Assembly (NCBI RefSeq): GCF_032854445.1
Contig: NC_088301.1
Coordinates: 40,349,187-40,413,186 of the forward strand
DNA: 64,000 nt
Source: Liolophura sinensis
Lineage: Eukaryota; Mollusca; Polyplacophora; Chitonida; Chitonidae
Reading direction: 5' to 3'
The notes under the pieces: model-generated
Databases searched by the model: none
Seen by the model: the letters and a program-made list of their open reading frames with translations, nothing else
What the model was told of the DNA's origin: nothing
Translations under genes and position numbers: made by a program
Part shown: positions 48,024-60,089 of the stretch, piece after piece
Layout of the letters: each line of letters starts with the position of its first letter
How positions within the stretch are numbered: the first letter of the stretch is position 1

Positions 48024-48984
48024 GATGATCGAACTTCGTCTTTATGAAAATAGAAGACTTTTTTATTCATGACATAACACTGCGTGTGACAGTTTTTAAA
48101 TGCAAGGCAATTTTGAGTAATTCTAAACCAATCATTTTTTCCCTAATCCTCAAACCATGTGCTAGGGGGCATGTAGGTTCCTGCTATTTAAGCAAGAAGC
48201 TGATTTTCACTGGTTAGGTTTGATAACTGAAAGTGTCGTTCTGGTTTTACTCTCCATACAAGGAAACTTTTTGATTCAAAGATCAGTTTAATACCTGTTT
48301 GTGTTGCTGTGTGTAAACCTGAAGTTTTATTAACATTAACTGAATAGAGCCATTGAGTTATTTTATGGCTACATTAAATGGTCTATAAAGCGAGATTTAT
48401 TTTAAAAGTTTCACCAAAAGTGACGTTTATTTGCCTCTAAATTGCACTTTTTGGGGGTTATGTACAGAACGTATTCCTAATGGCAACTCTTACAGACGTC
48501 AATGTTAATGACTGTTGTCATTCTGGTTTGTCAGACTGCGTTGAGTTTTCAATCTGGTGTCTTTTACATTGCCTTATTACAACGACATGTGAAAGGGAAG
48601 AAACTGCGAATCCTTAAAGCGTCCGTGTGGTATGTTGAAGATTTGTTTCGAGTGCTGTGGTACGGCCCAGTGTTGTAGTGGATGAGGCATCGTGTTTGAT
48701 CTCCACTGCATGACGCTGAAGTCAAGCCGCGTTCACACACCGCGATGGTGGAGTGGACTTCAACTTGTCGAATGCAACGAGTGGAATGAAAATGACATTT
48801 CTGTTTCATAATTAAGCCGCATTCAGACGATGCGATATGTCAAACGCTACAATTGGGTGAAATAGCGCAATACTTACTTTCATTGGAGTCGACTAGACAA
48901 TCGCAACATGTGAAGACCGCTTTAGGGCAACAACTTAAACATATCTGCGTTGGAAGGTGTTGTTCCTGATATGATTTAAAAGGA

Positions 48985-49153
48985 AATCCGTTAGCGTGGC
49001 AGCGCTGGAGCCTGTCACCAATGCGGTTGTTGTGATTTCAAATCCAGCTTATTCTCTCGGGTCGAACGTGGGAAGGTCGGCCAGAACCTTGGGGAAACCT
49101 TTAAATGAAATACTCATGAGTGCGTCGTAAAACACTAATCAAATAAATAAAAT
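48985..49153 (+). repeat. SINE, 5'-truncated and internally shortened
   Basis: Landmarks are caccaatgcggttgttgtga, gaacgtgggaaggtcgg, gagtgcgtcgtaaaacacta and aatcaaataaataaaat. Most of the body after 'ccagaacc' is missing. Just upstream (48720-48930) two similar GC-rich blocks (gccgcgttcacacaccgcga, gccgcattcagacgatgcga) suggest another short repeat. Confidence 0.8.
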
Positions 49154-49464
49154 ATGACCTAGACATCCTGAAGTGTCGTCATTTACTCAATTGGCATTCT
49201 CCCAAGAGTCAAAATGTGCATCGAAAGTCGTGTGAGTCGGACATTGTACACCAAAACACCAAAATCAGGTCAGATTAGCATTGATTTATTTAAACAATAT
49301 CTTAACCAAGAGTAAAAATATTTAACATTATTGGCAATTACTCGCAGCCAATGAACGGAGGGTCTCCTGATTTTGTCGACAGCAAACGATGTGTTTGTCA
49401 AAAAACGAACACAAAAATATCACACGATGGCGGTTTGGTCGCACAACTCAGACGTCAAAATCGG

Positions 49465-49746
49465 CTATCTTGGTTTCTTCGGTGATAAGGAAATTGTGTA
49501 GGTGTGAGCGCCTGCCTTTAAGCTGTCCATCCCGCGGCTTCTTGTTAATTGCAAGGGATGACGAGGCGAAACCATGGCGATGAGACCGAAATGATTTAGC
49601 AAGATATGATAAGCAAAATGGAAAATATAAACAAACTTGGCGGGAACGTAAAGCAATACAAATACAAATATAAGCGGCAAGTCCGACATTCCTATACCAT
49701 TCGTAGTCCGTAAAGGGCGTTCCAAGTCGATAATCGCAAGATCCAT
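49465..49746 (-). CDS. Candidate small membrane protein, 93 aa, unrecognised
   Basis: The ATG is in good context (ggaaATGG) and begins MDLAIIDLERPL. A strongly hydrophobic segment follows (LPLIFVFVLLYVPAKFVYIF) and then a basic Ser-rich tail to the stop. The surrounding 400 bp are rich in CpG compared with the rest of the window, as near a promoter or first exon. No family, intron or poly(A) signal supports it further, and an overlapping frame on the same strand is also open. Confidence 0.25.
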   Translation of the reverse strand: MDLAIIDLERPLRTTNGIGMSDLPLIFVFVLLYVPAKFVYIFHFAYHILLNHFGLIAMVSPRHPLQLTRSRGMDSLKAGAHTYTISLSPKKPR

Positions 49747-49849
49747 TTCCACAACAACGTTTAACACTAACTCCCGAAGACAAAGGTATAAGAAATTATA
49801 CAAATAAGAAATAAAGCCGGTAACACACGAGAGAAGGGGTCATCAGTTT

Positions 49850-51830
49850 TCAATGATGCCGGGCAGACAATGAATATTCCAGGCATGAATTCCATATCGA
49901 AGTTCAAATTCGTAGTCCGTGAATGAGTTCCATGTCAAATAACAGCTAAACAAGTGTCTCAGTCGCGCTTTCATTGCAACTGTTCATAAAGGCATCATGC
50001 TGATGTAATTATCATCGCTACCTTTACGACCCCTGGCCCCAGGTTAAGCGGTATTAGATACAGTTTGAAAATGACGAGCGTTACACACCCTAACTGATCA
50101 GATTATGATTCAAAAGTAACGGACGATTACGTCTTTCCCGTTAATATGTAAAGATGTCATACTACAAGAGGCGCCATCTATGATGTTACACATGACATAC
50201 AAGATAGACGGTTACACTGGGCAACCAGCACCATTTATGTTGTTAAATACCGTGTACGTGATAGATATGTACATAGGGATAACAGCGCCGTCTATGTGGT
50301 TGATCACAATGCAGATCGCTAGAGATTCTGAACGCTCTGTCCATACCTGCCAACTAGAGTGTTATATTCATTGTAAAATTTGAGAAACTTAGAATGAAGG
50401 CGTTTGATGGAGTATCCTTGACAAACTAGTTTTTGAACTAGCAACTTGTGACGCAGATTAAAGACACTTCTGTAAAGAGAGGAGTCAACATTTATGAGAT
50501 TTGACAACGTTTACGCAGATTTTGATCATAGAACTGCAAGGGGAAAATATGCATGGAACATCACATCGCAAACCGTGTCCATTCAAGCATGATGACACGG
50601 ACGCAAGCATCTGACAATTTAGCTTTCTAGGCGCGCAAAGCCGTCTATACTAGGATTAAAATTGTTCACCCAAAGCAGCTATTTCTGCGTAGGAGGTTGT
50701 ACGTGTATGCGACAGAGGAATTTTACTGAGCTGCTTAAACATGCTTTTACGGCAAATGCGTCATTCGTTCGGGTGTTGGTTGTGAGCGCGAGTAGGCGTT
50801 ATTTTAACTGGGCAGGTGAACCGTTTTCACGGGCTGAGACACTGTCACACTGTTGACTATATATGTATATATTGTATCTCAATGGCTAGGACAGGAACGA
50901 AACCAATTATTGTCCAAGAGATCTTTACAATCCGCTGATCTTCCTTTTAATTATTAGGTGTCATTAGGCAAAGTTTCAAAGGCCTGGTTGGACGTGGAGG
51001 CAGATATTTTGTATTTGCGTCCACTACGATATAGAAGCATTGAAATCTAGATTGGCAGAAGGAATGGGGCTTTTACTTAATCTTACAAGTGTTCCATTTC
51101 TTGTCTCTGAACGTATACACAGTTTGAATGTCTTGTTAAAGCGCGTAGCAACCACTGGTTACTGCTAGTATACTTCATCATGAGTGTGGTGTCATATCTG
51201 CATTGTTTCATGGGCATATTTTTAAAAAGTGGATATTAAATACAAATACTTTTCTAAATATATACATGTATAAACTTTATACTACAAGAAATAATGCTAT
51301 GAAAGCTACATGATTCAAGAATCTTCGCTCGATCTGGTCACACCTCAAGTTTCGGTTAAGCTGATTATAACTATCAATAGCAAAACTATACTATAGGCGA
51401 AATAAAGTTCAAGCCAATTAATTCAACCTGTATAGTGGGAAACATGCAAGAAAGGGAGAGAGAGTGAAGAGATGCAAGTCGTGACTTGTGGAAGGAGCAG
51501 CGCGGATTTGTACAGACCATTTATTGTTTGAAGTTGCAGCAAGTCACAGTTTTACCAGTTGTATATCGAAGTAGACATACTACCTAAATATGTCTTGCCG
51601 TTTTAAAAAGTTGAATGACGTTGCAGCCGGCACATCACGTAACTAAAGCTTCACGTATGTGAATCTGACCATCATGTTATAAAAGGCATGGTGAAATAAA
51701 ACCGAAATATAAGGTTATTACATAAAATATAAAGCTATATACTTTTGTCATTCTTTCCATCGGGTCCTGGTGTAAACCTGGCGATATATAATCCAAGATA
51801 CAAAGTGTTATACCCGAATTCGGCACATCT
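49850..51830. other. Intergenic, no gene recognised
   Basis: Only short open frames without recognisable families are present. No copy of the repeat families of this window was found. It lies between the CpG-rich patch and the 3' end of the SLC46-like gene. Confidence 0.45.
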
Positions 51831-51836
51831 TTATTA
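51831..51836 (-). promoter_or_regulatory. Possible poly(A) signal of the SLC46-like gene
   Basis: AATAAA on the minus strand about 490 nt after the stop codon in the last exon. Earlier non-canonical signals cannot be excluded. Confidence 0.35.
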
Positions 51837-52326
51837 AAGTTTCTAAATGAACACAGCTGCGATATATCCTGTATAGCCTATGTTGTTACACAAATGCGTG
51901 GATGTATCACTATCTAAATTTAATGTAATCACACAGCATGTTCCTGATACTACTTGACGATCTGAAAGCATGTGGCAGCATGGCTACGCATGGGCATGTA
52001 CATGCGGTCACGTACATATCGAACATGAAATGTACAAGTTAATCCTTACAAACTATTTAAAGGGAAGGCGGTTTAACATGCATGTGTTGTCGGAGGTATA
52101 CTTGTCCCTTCCATGATGGTACAGCGCTACTGAGTATAAGCTTGTGTAATTCTGGCGTATTGGATAAAACGCAATATCGATCCCCCTGAGAGTATATCCC
52201 TTTTGTATGATGTTCTGTTGGCTCCTGCCAAACGGTCTAGTTTCACTTTGGCTAAACGTGTTATCGTTGACTGGTGGCGTTCTTGCGAAGGGATGCCGAG
52301 GGAAACGTCCAAAATAGTTTCAGCTG

Positions 52327-55300
52327 TTAGTTTACCAGAGCTTTTTTCAACTTGGTAGAAGACAGCTTTTCCTTCTGTGTATACAGAACCCTAAAAAGAT
52401 AACATACATGTCAGAACATATTAAAAATTTAGCTCAATACAATATTAACGACATACATAATATGTCATACATGGTACATATAATAAACTTATTTATTGTT
52501 TATTTCATGAGCACGTATAGTAACCATAGGACATACAGTTTTCAACAGTTAGCATCAATTTCAGCCTGTAAAGAAACAACTGTACTGAAAATGAAATCCA
52601 AGCCTGTATATGGATGAAAGATCAGAATCTTCCATCGTTATCTCAAGTACTTTATATATTACCACTTCTTAGAAAAGAAAACCTTCAATAAATAGTGAGA
52701 TGTCAACAGTTTTTAAGTTCGAAGACATGTAGATATTCCGGTTTTTGTGTATCCACTCAAGATAATTTTATAGGACAATGAGGACAATATATACTGAGAA
52801 AGTGACTTGGTGGCAGAGGATGAGTAAACTACTACTATATTGAGACGTTTATATATATCCGTGGACAGCTCGAATAAAACCTTATCTGAGGTAAACAGAA
52901 AATCGCAATTCACCGGTTACCATTCATCAACTATCACAGTGTCGCCACTGCTCTGGTTTTACTCTACATGCTGTAGAGTAATGTTGCACTCTTTAATGTT
53001 GTAGTGTGCCCATAAAAATCCACATCACTAACACTATCAGCGGCAACTTCCCGTTATACACCTTTAAGGCAAGCATACATGTATTGCCCAATGTTCCATC
53101 TGTACATTTCATGTAGCCTACATCATGAAAAACTATGAGGTCTTCGCATGACTAGGATTTACCGTTTTTATGGGACATTTGCTAATGGAAACATGACCTT
53201 TCATGCCTAAGCTGGTCTTATATCATTGCATTAGCTATGTGAGTTTATCTGGATACTCTTGCAGTAAATCTGTTATTCACCGCTATTACACACGCAATAA
53301 CCTATCATGTCGCTGATCAAGTGTTCATTTGAGTGGGTAACTTCACATCTGAATGGAGGTTTATCATGTAAGTATACACACTGCAGCTCTATATAAATAT
53401 AATTGGGTGTATTACTGAATATAACCTCTTAACAATTGGTGTTGTGTCACACAAGCTGACTTTACCAAAGCGGAATACACAACTCAACTACGGTAAGCAT
53501 ACATATTCAGGTACCATGCAAAAATTGGCGAATCTTCGAACAGGAACAATGTTTTCCGACCATAAAAGTACGCAGTTACTGTGTTTTACTGCAGCGGTAA
53601 ATCGCCAGATTTTGAGAAATAGTAATGGTCACCGTCATAGCCATGCATTTATGGTTCTTTAATATATGTCGATTTTCAGAAAGTATCTAATATTTCTTGG
53701 CATACCACAACTACTTGACACAACAATGTTAAGGTAAATTGATGACTTTCCTTAGGTAGTGTATATACGTAATTAACAAGCACCATTACTACAAGTGTTA
53801 ATTCGAACCGCCGATTCTTCTTCCTCAGGTAAATATTGTCAAATCTATAAAATACAATGTGAAGAAGACTACACCAAAGTGGAAAAATGGTCACAAGTAA
53901 GCTCTGAAATCTTGTAGATGTAGATGTTTAAACGGTAGCCATTACACCTTTCCTAGAACTATGGATTAAGCAGAATTAGATTTTTTTAAAAAGCGGTGAT
54001 GTTAAAGGTTACTTGTTTCAGACGCCCCAGATATAGCTGACGTATAGGATTCCGCTTACCCCAAGAGGGCCAGTGTGACCAAGTACTGACCGGCCATCAC
54101 TAAGAACACAGCCCCCGTTTTAACGTTTAGTGTGGACTCGTAGACCATGGTGTAAAAAAACTGGCCGACGATGTAACTGACACAGTCGATGAAACCGAAT
54201 CCAGCAAACAGAGCACCTGTCGTCAAAACCAGAAACTAGTTCTACAGCCAAGAATAGTTTTGATGTTTATGTTTAAGTTTACTGAGTTAGCTATGAAGGC
54301 CTAATTCCCCAAGTATACAAAAAAGGCTGTAGACTGATGCCAAAAAAAAAAAATGTATCCATGTCTAGGCCACTTGATGTTTTTATTTTTTTTGCTACAG
54401 ACAAAACAAGCAAACGGAAAACCGTTAGATTCTTACACAGTGAATGCATGGATGCCTTTAGTGTTTTTCATTCTGGATACAGTTCATTCTCTCGTTATGT
54501 AAGCTTTCGTTGACTGAGAATGCGGTGTTCTCTTTACATTTACATTTTTATGCCAGAAAGTCTGCCAGGTTCTTGGTATGAACTTAAACACGTTTGAAGT
54601 GAACATGTCAATGCTTAGGCCTATGTCCTGGTATATATCTTCTTGCGGGGTTTAAATTATATTGAACTATGACCATATTTCTGTCGTAACTTTACAAATT
54701 ATTCCTTAACTACAACTTTTGTGGACAAAATGCTCTATACCTTGATTTTCCTTTTCCGTGATTTTTGACAAGATAGCTTTCAAGAATATCATTGGCGTTA
54801 ATGACAGCATCCCCACAGCATACACTGCAAATGAACCAGAAAATGCATAAAGTAATACAAAGAATCGAATGTATCAGACTAATGTAGTATGTTACCGAAA
54901 CTGTTTTTATATTATATACTTTTGTTGCGATTTGGGGCGTAAAATATATATATTCTGGTCATCATTTTGTCAAATTCTTTGCCTTCAAGTTTAAATAATA
55001 ATAACACCTGCCCATACAGTAATTCAGCGGGCAGACACAGTATGTGTGTGCCACTTCTTTAAATTTAGGCCTGTATCGTTTCATTTTTCTATTTTTCCTC
55101 TAAAAACTCAAATTACATGGATTGATATGCAAGTATATTTTATAGAGTGTGATGAATGATGTGTTGAACAGTGTTAAATATTAATTTCATTTATTTAATA
55201 AAATCTTACATATAATATTTCATGTTGGTATAAATAATAAGGACATGAACTTTGTCATATGCCTTCCTATACTTACTGATAAACATCATGATACTGTTGA

Positions 55301-56354
55301 TCGCCAAACCTTCCAAAAGCAACGCTGCAATGGAGGATAAAGCCCCGCAGACCGCAATGCCGATATCAGAAAGCCAGTTCTGCAGAACTCTGACAAGAAT
55401 TATTAGTCCTATGGGATGAATGAAAGCATCGATGGCGGTATTCGTCCCCATCTTGACAGAATCCCAACACAGGGGACTGTTAAGCTGAAAATACGTGGCA
55501 ACATTGCCATGACCAAAATGTATCATGGAGGGAAAAAGGTATATCGCTATGCCAAGAACGTAAATCGCGCGATTGCCCTTATATGCCTTAGAGAAGTAGA
55601 ATTTAAACGATCTTGAGAAGAAATGATTTAAAGAAGAGCACTGGTGAGTGATGGATTGTGTTTCCGGTGCTTCTTTAAGAAAGACGACGATGACGAAGAC
55701 GTTGACAAACAGCAAAATCAAACAGATAACGTTTGGTAAATAAAAACCTATATCTCGAATGGCGTAACCTGATGTAACAAGAGCGATTGCTAGCGCAAAA
55801 TCAGATGTTACTTGCAGAATTGTCATTAGCAGCGACCTTTGGTGGTCAGCCTCGGTGTAATCCGACGTAAAGGCAAATATCGCCACAAAAATCATAAACC
55901 GGAAGCCACCGAGACCTTCCAGAATGTGACCAATCAGGAGATAGTGGAGACTCAGGTGGAGCCACGTTACTACTATGTAGATTATCGCTCGGCAGCTGCT
56001 TGCGACACAAGCGACGATGAGCAGAAAACGGCGGCCGACTCGATCAGAAGCTGCACCAAGGACGATGACCATGAACATCGCTGGGATTCCAGACGCCAGT
56101 GATAAATACATTTCCCACTGCGTAGCTTCATTTTGGACTTTCTGTTCAGTGACGTAGTTTGGCTCACTTACGTTCTGGTAACACTTCGACATGCCTCGCA
56201 CTTTGGTTGTGAAATTCCATTCTTCGGCTACGCGGGAATACACGTATTGATTTCCCACATTTTCAAATATTTTTGCGAAGTTGTAGAAAACGATTACGAC
56301 TTGGATAATGAAGTACTTGACATCAACACCTAAAAACAGCCTGGATTCACCCAT
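52327..56354 (-). CDS. SLC46 family transporter (proton-coupled folate transporter-like), 460 aa, 4 exons
   Basis: Coding exons are 56354-55277, 54824-54741, 54216-54060 and 52390-52327 (1078+84+157+64 = 1383 nt, 461 codons with stop). Phases match at all junctions and the sites are GT..AG. The length is close to that of human SLC46 members (about 460). This is a major facilitator protein with about 12 TM segments. TM1 starts near residue 12 (VDVKYFIIQVVIVFY). The large first loop has N47 and N61 glycosylation sites and two cysteines. The MFS loop 2-3 motif is DRVGRR at 104-109. The last exon gives the cytoplasmic tail VLYTQKEKLSSTKLKKALVN. If the third exon were not spliced, an in-frame TAA would end the protein at 440 aa inside TM12; the spliced form fits the family better. 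Substrates of this family include folates and other organic anions or lysosomal products; the substrate here is unknown. Confidence 0.9.
52845..52978 (-). repeat. Unclassified interspersed repeat, copy 3 (in SLC46 intron 3)
   Basis: In reverse complement it gives ctacagcatgtagagtaaaa, ccagagcagtggcgacactg, tgatagttgatgaatggta, accggtgaattgcgatttt and tttacctcagataaggtttt. These are the landmarks of the family in the same order as copies 1 and 2. Confidence 0.7.
53950..53985 (+). repeat. Fragment of the unclassified interspersed repeat (in SLC46 intron 3)
   Basis: Only the 3' block is left: tagaactatggattaagcag followed by aattaga, corresponding to 'actatggcttaagcagaatt' of copies 1 and 2. 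Confidence 0.45.
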
Positions 56355-56854
56355 GGATCATGCCTTTAGATCTTGATAAATGTGTGTCACGTGCTTCCTG
56401 AAATGGCAATTAAATACATGCTGTTGAAAGTATTTGTCATTATGCTGATGTCAAGAATTTGGTTTTTAAGCTATATCTAACATATGCTATTGTGGAAAGA
56501 ATTTGCATAATAAACACATCTCGTTCACATTGGAACATTTGGTTTTGGGGTGATATACTGTTAAGGTTGGCAATAAAGGTGAAACTAATCTATTTTCTTT
56601 CTTGAATATACTTACCAGAGTTACGGATTACCAGAGAGCGGAGTCAAGAGCATTTGTGAACTATAATAAATAGGGATTGGACATCGATAATGATTCTATC
56701 CACCTATTCCATGAACTATGATAATTGGTATTTTTTGGAAAAGTAAAAAAAAAGTATGGCACCTTAAAGCAGTCTGCTTGGCGCTTGATGCTTGTCTAAT
56801 GCAATTGCCATATATTGCCATTGCCATTGACGTACAGTACACTTCGTAAATCCA

Positions 56855-57040
56855 GAGCAGCAACAACAGTGTCATACTAGTAGCTTGCAAATCGTTACAC
56901 GTAAGCGGTAAAACATGGACTCTTGTTAATTTATCTCAGTTAGCGGTTTATTCTAAGTGTTCATGTAAATGCCTAACTAGCAGCAAAATCCCCACCACCA
57001 CCCATCTTCAGCACTATAGTTTAAGCAGCACGAGGTAAAG
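56855..57040 (+). repeat. Unclassified interspersed repeat, copy 4
   Basis: Landmarks are ccagagcagcaacaacagtg, tagcttgcaaatcgttacac, gtaagcggtaaaacatgg, tttatctcagttagcggttt, attctaagtgttcatgtaaa and agtttaagcagcacgaggta. It directly abuts the second-type SINE that starts at 57043, so one probably served as landing site of the other. Confidence 0.75.
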
Positions 57041-57042
57041 AA

Positions 57043-57390
57043 AAAAAAAGAGTGAGTGAGTGAGTGCTTGGGATAAAATTTAACGTCGTACTTAACAATT
57101 TTATCATATGACGACGAAGGAATCCTTAGAGTGCATGTAATGTGCCTCCTTATTGCAGGACGGATTTCCACCGCTCTTTTATCTAGTGCTTCTATTTAGA
57201 CGACTTACCGTAGGCAAGTAAGTTGCCCCGCCCGAGCCCTTATACTGATTCGGGTCAACCAGTCGTTGCACTGCCCTCTTCACGCTAAACGCCAAGCGAG
57301 GAAGTTACAACTACAACAAAAGAGAAGTGTGACTCCACGCAGGATTGATCGTGGATCTACCGCTCCCGAAGCGGAAAGATATGCACTGGT
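57043..57390 (-). repeat. Second SINE type with (CACT)n tail, copy B, full length
   Basis: On the minus strand the head (57390-57340) carries a B-box-like piece (gatcaatcctgcgtgga) after cttcgggagcggtagatcc. The conserved body shared with copy A follows, ending in a (CACT)n tail read as gagtgagtgagtgagtg on plus at 57048-57065. It is distinct in sequence from the main SINE of the window. Confidence 0.8.
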
Positions 57391-58425
57391 GTTTTTGCAA
57401 TATATTAGACATTACTGGTCTAAAATTCTCAAGTGTGATACCGCAGTAATTCTCTATAGTGATAATGTCAATCTGCTCACCCTGTTCTTTTGTGTAAATG
57501 TGGGAGTACGTTCTTCCTTTGGTTGATTTCATATGGACAAACTGACAGTTTGATCAAGACAAGTATATGAGAAGCTAGTAACCTGCACAGTCATTATAGG
57601 CATCATGTGACATTACATTTCTATCGGTCAAACGCTTCCCGACCTGGATTCAGTCTATTTTGACATAAATTGGGTCAGCTAATCTTTAGGTGGTATGTAT
57701 ACAGTGTACTATCAGGGTTTATGAGGTAAAATCAATAAACACTAACGGAGTAAGATTACTTATGGGCGGCAATTGTTTTGATCACACAGCCTTCAACTAA
57801 TGAATCATTAAGCAAATGAATAATCAACGTCAACATCAACAAAATTATGGAAAGATTTCATTTTTATGTGTGAATCAAAATATTCATTGAATAAAATTAA
57901 AACAATATCGTTGTAATCAGGTTATCAAGCACAACGGGAGTTTCATAACGCCTACAGTTTGGACTTCTGAAAAAGCAAATCTAAGTCAAAAGAAGTAAGT
58001 TTAAATACCCAGCAGTAGATGTACAGTTTAATGGCGATATGGCAACCTTTGATATAATACTCAGGTTGCATGTTTGAAACCAAAACAAATTAGGAAGTGA
58101 TTCATTTCAGACGTTGGGTTCTCATCATATGACTGAAAAACTGCTAAGTACGACGTAGAACCCAAAGTATACGTACATACATATGTTTCAGACGTACCGG
58201 TATGCCAGATACTTTGAGAAAATGGTGGCCTTGGAAAACATATAAACTTCTCTGCAAGGAATCCCCATTCTTTTCTGGCGCAATGTTTACTGTTCCATAC
58301 CCTACATTTCATGGAAATGTGTTCAGACTATTAAGTCCAGACCAGTGGTACTGAATAAATTGCAGTTAACATAACTGAGTTGCTTTTCAAGACAAGGTGC
58401 TATGGTATTTTTTTTTTTTAAATAT
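57391..58425. other. Intergenic, no gene seen
   Basis: Short random frames only; AT-rich with no recognisable repeat. Confidence 0.45.
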
Positions 58426-58427
58426 AT

Positions 58428-58556
58428 GCATGAACAGTTGGAATAAAACCATAACTGAAGTAAATTGACAAGAGGCCGGATTTCACCATTTGAGTGTGAC
58501 CACTTGCCAACTCTCACAATACTGTCAGTATTCTGGTTTTACTCTCTATGCTGTAG
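58428..58556 (-). repeat. Unclassified interspersed repeat, copy 5
   Basis: In reverse complement: ctacagcatagagagtaaaa, ccagaatactgacagtattg, gagagttggcaagtggtcac, aaatggtgaaatccggcctc, caatttacttcagttatggt and ttccaactgttcatgcat. An A/T homopolymer run (58410-58421) lies just outside its 3' end. Confidence 0.75.
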
Positions 58557-59870
58557 TCCTTTACACCTTCAATGCATCCACGATGATTTCCTATCTAGCA
58601 TAAGCGTAGGCATATATATACATAAACGTTTCATTTCTGTACTTCGGATTTATATCACATTTTTCCACAAGCCACAAGGGTGCGTCTGTTTAGCTACGGA
58701 TATTCTTTATTGGAACTGTGTCAACTGATATTAATTATTGGATATATGTCTACCATGATGTTTTTCACTGAAATATGTTCGAAGTTAACATATATTACTT
58801 GCCCTCGTTCGGCTTTCTCTGTCATCACATTCAAACGCATGTCACTTAGTAGGGCTATGTTTATCAGTGTATCGTAAAAAAGATTATATGAACAAGTCCG
58901 TATAAGCAGCAAAGATGCAAAATGGATGCAAAAAAGGGTATTACCCGTCACTGTTTGGCTAGGGCTAAAATTTTGCTGGCATTGGGCAAAGAAAATTCAC
59001 ATCACAGTGGCTTTATAGTGCAAGCCATTAGACACCATCACAGTGAAAAAAGTAACAGGGCGATTAGTACCGTTCAAGCTAGATGTCCCATACACACAGT
59101 AATTATGAAGCGTTTTTTCTCACTTAATTCAGTGGCATCAATGCCGTCTGATTCTTTGGGGTTTGTTGGGTGTATTTAATACACAGTGCTTGGGGAAAAT
59201 GTGTTACATAATATCCTTGAGGCTATTGCGTGCAGACAACGGTTACTCAGTTCAATCAAATCAATGCGATAGCATCATCCAGTTATACGTTCGAATCTTA
59301 TAACAAGCAATCCAGATAGGGGCAATGGTTGTTGCCCTCTCTGGTTCGGGCAGACTGCCAGTGAGCGATGGCGTATACGCGCAGTGTCTGCATGACAAAA
59401 CACCTGATCTCACGTCATCCGAGGGAGTTAATTTAGTTTCACAGCGCATCTTTTCCCCAAAACTTTCGAATGTGTGTGTGTGTGTTCTTTTCTCACCACA
59501 GAACCGAACTCAGTATAAATGAAACCATCTATAAATGAAACATGTGCTGTTATGGAAGTAATGGAAGGTACTGAGAGCACATCGCTTTGCCAATGAGCCA
59601 TTCCCCCTTGAAACCTTGCCAAACAGCATGTAGTCGTTGTTGCTCAATATACGCAAGTATGAGTCTGGGATGGACTAAAGTACAAAATTTGACGTCATAC
59701 TTTTAGCTGAGCCATCCACAGTTGATAAAAAATGTCTTGCTCACTATATGCTATTCGTTAGCAATCCTGTTGCTGAGGTTTTTCAAATGTGTCCTTATGC
59801 ATCTAATTCTCTGTAGGGATGAAGATATAAAACTGCACGAGTATTATGTCAGTTCTGCTATAAAAGACTT

Positions 59871-60085
59871 CAGCATAGAGAAAAAAACCAGAGCAGCGAT
59901 AACAGTTCGATAGTAGGCAAATGATTTCAGGTAACCCGTGAAATCTGACCTCTTTTTAATTTACCCCAGTTAGTGTTTCATGAAACCAAAGTTTGAGCAG
60001 AATTAGGTAAAGATGCAGTGGTGTCACGTCACCAGCCTAGAAATACTTAAACTGCTGTGTTGCCATCGCAGTGAATAAACAATGC
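59871..60085 (+). repeat. Unclassified interspersed repeat, copy 6
   Basis: Landmarks are cagcatagagaaaaaaacca, gagcagcgataacagttcga, aggtaacccgtgaaatctga, aatttaccccagttagtgtt, gagcagaattaggtaaagat and taaactgctgtgttgccatc. A middle block (the 'gttcatgtaaatg' part) is deleted. Confidence 0.75.
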
Positions 60086-60089
60086 ATAG

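Noticed and set aside
48720-48850. Two similar blocks (gccgcgttcacaca, gccgcattcagacg) considered as element termini
   Set aside because: They are in direct orientation about 100 bp apart, short, and without flanking duplications.
52127-52390. An 88-codon open frame in phase 0 from the acceptor at 52390 to a TAG (87 aa)
   Set aside because: The same acceptor in the next phase joins the SLC46-like gene exactly and gives the usual family length. The phase-0 frame has no family and no upstream exon.
53676-53901. Alternative last exon for the SLC46-like gene
   Set aside because: It needs an unusual 'cagag' acceptor and yields a 514-aa protein with an extra hydrophobic stretch; the exon at 52327-52390 fits splice consensus and family length better.
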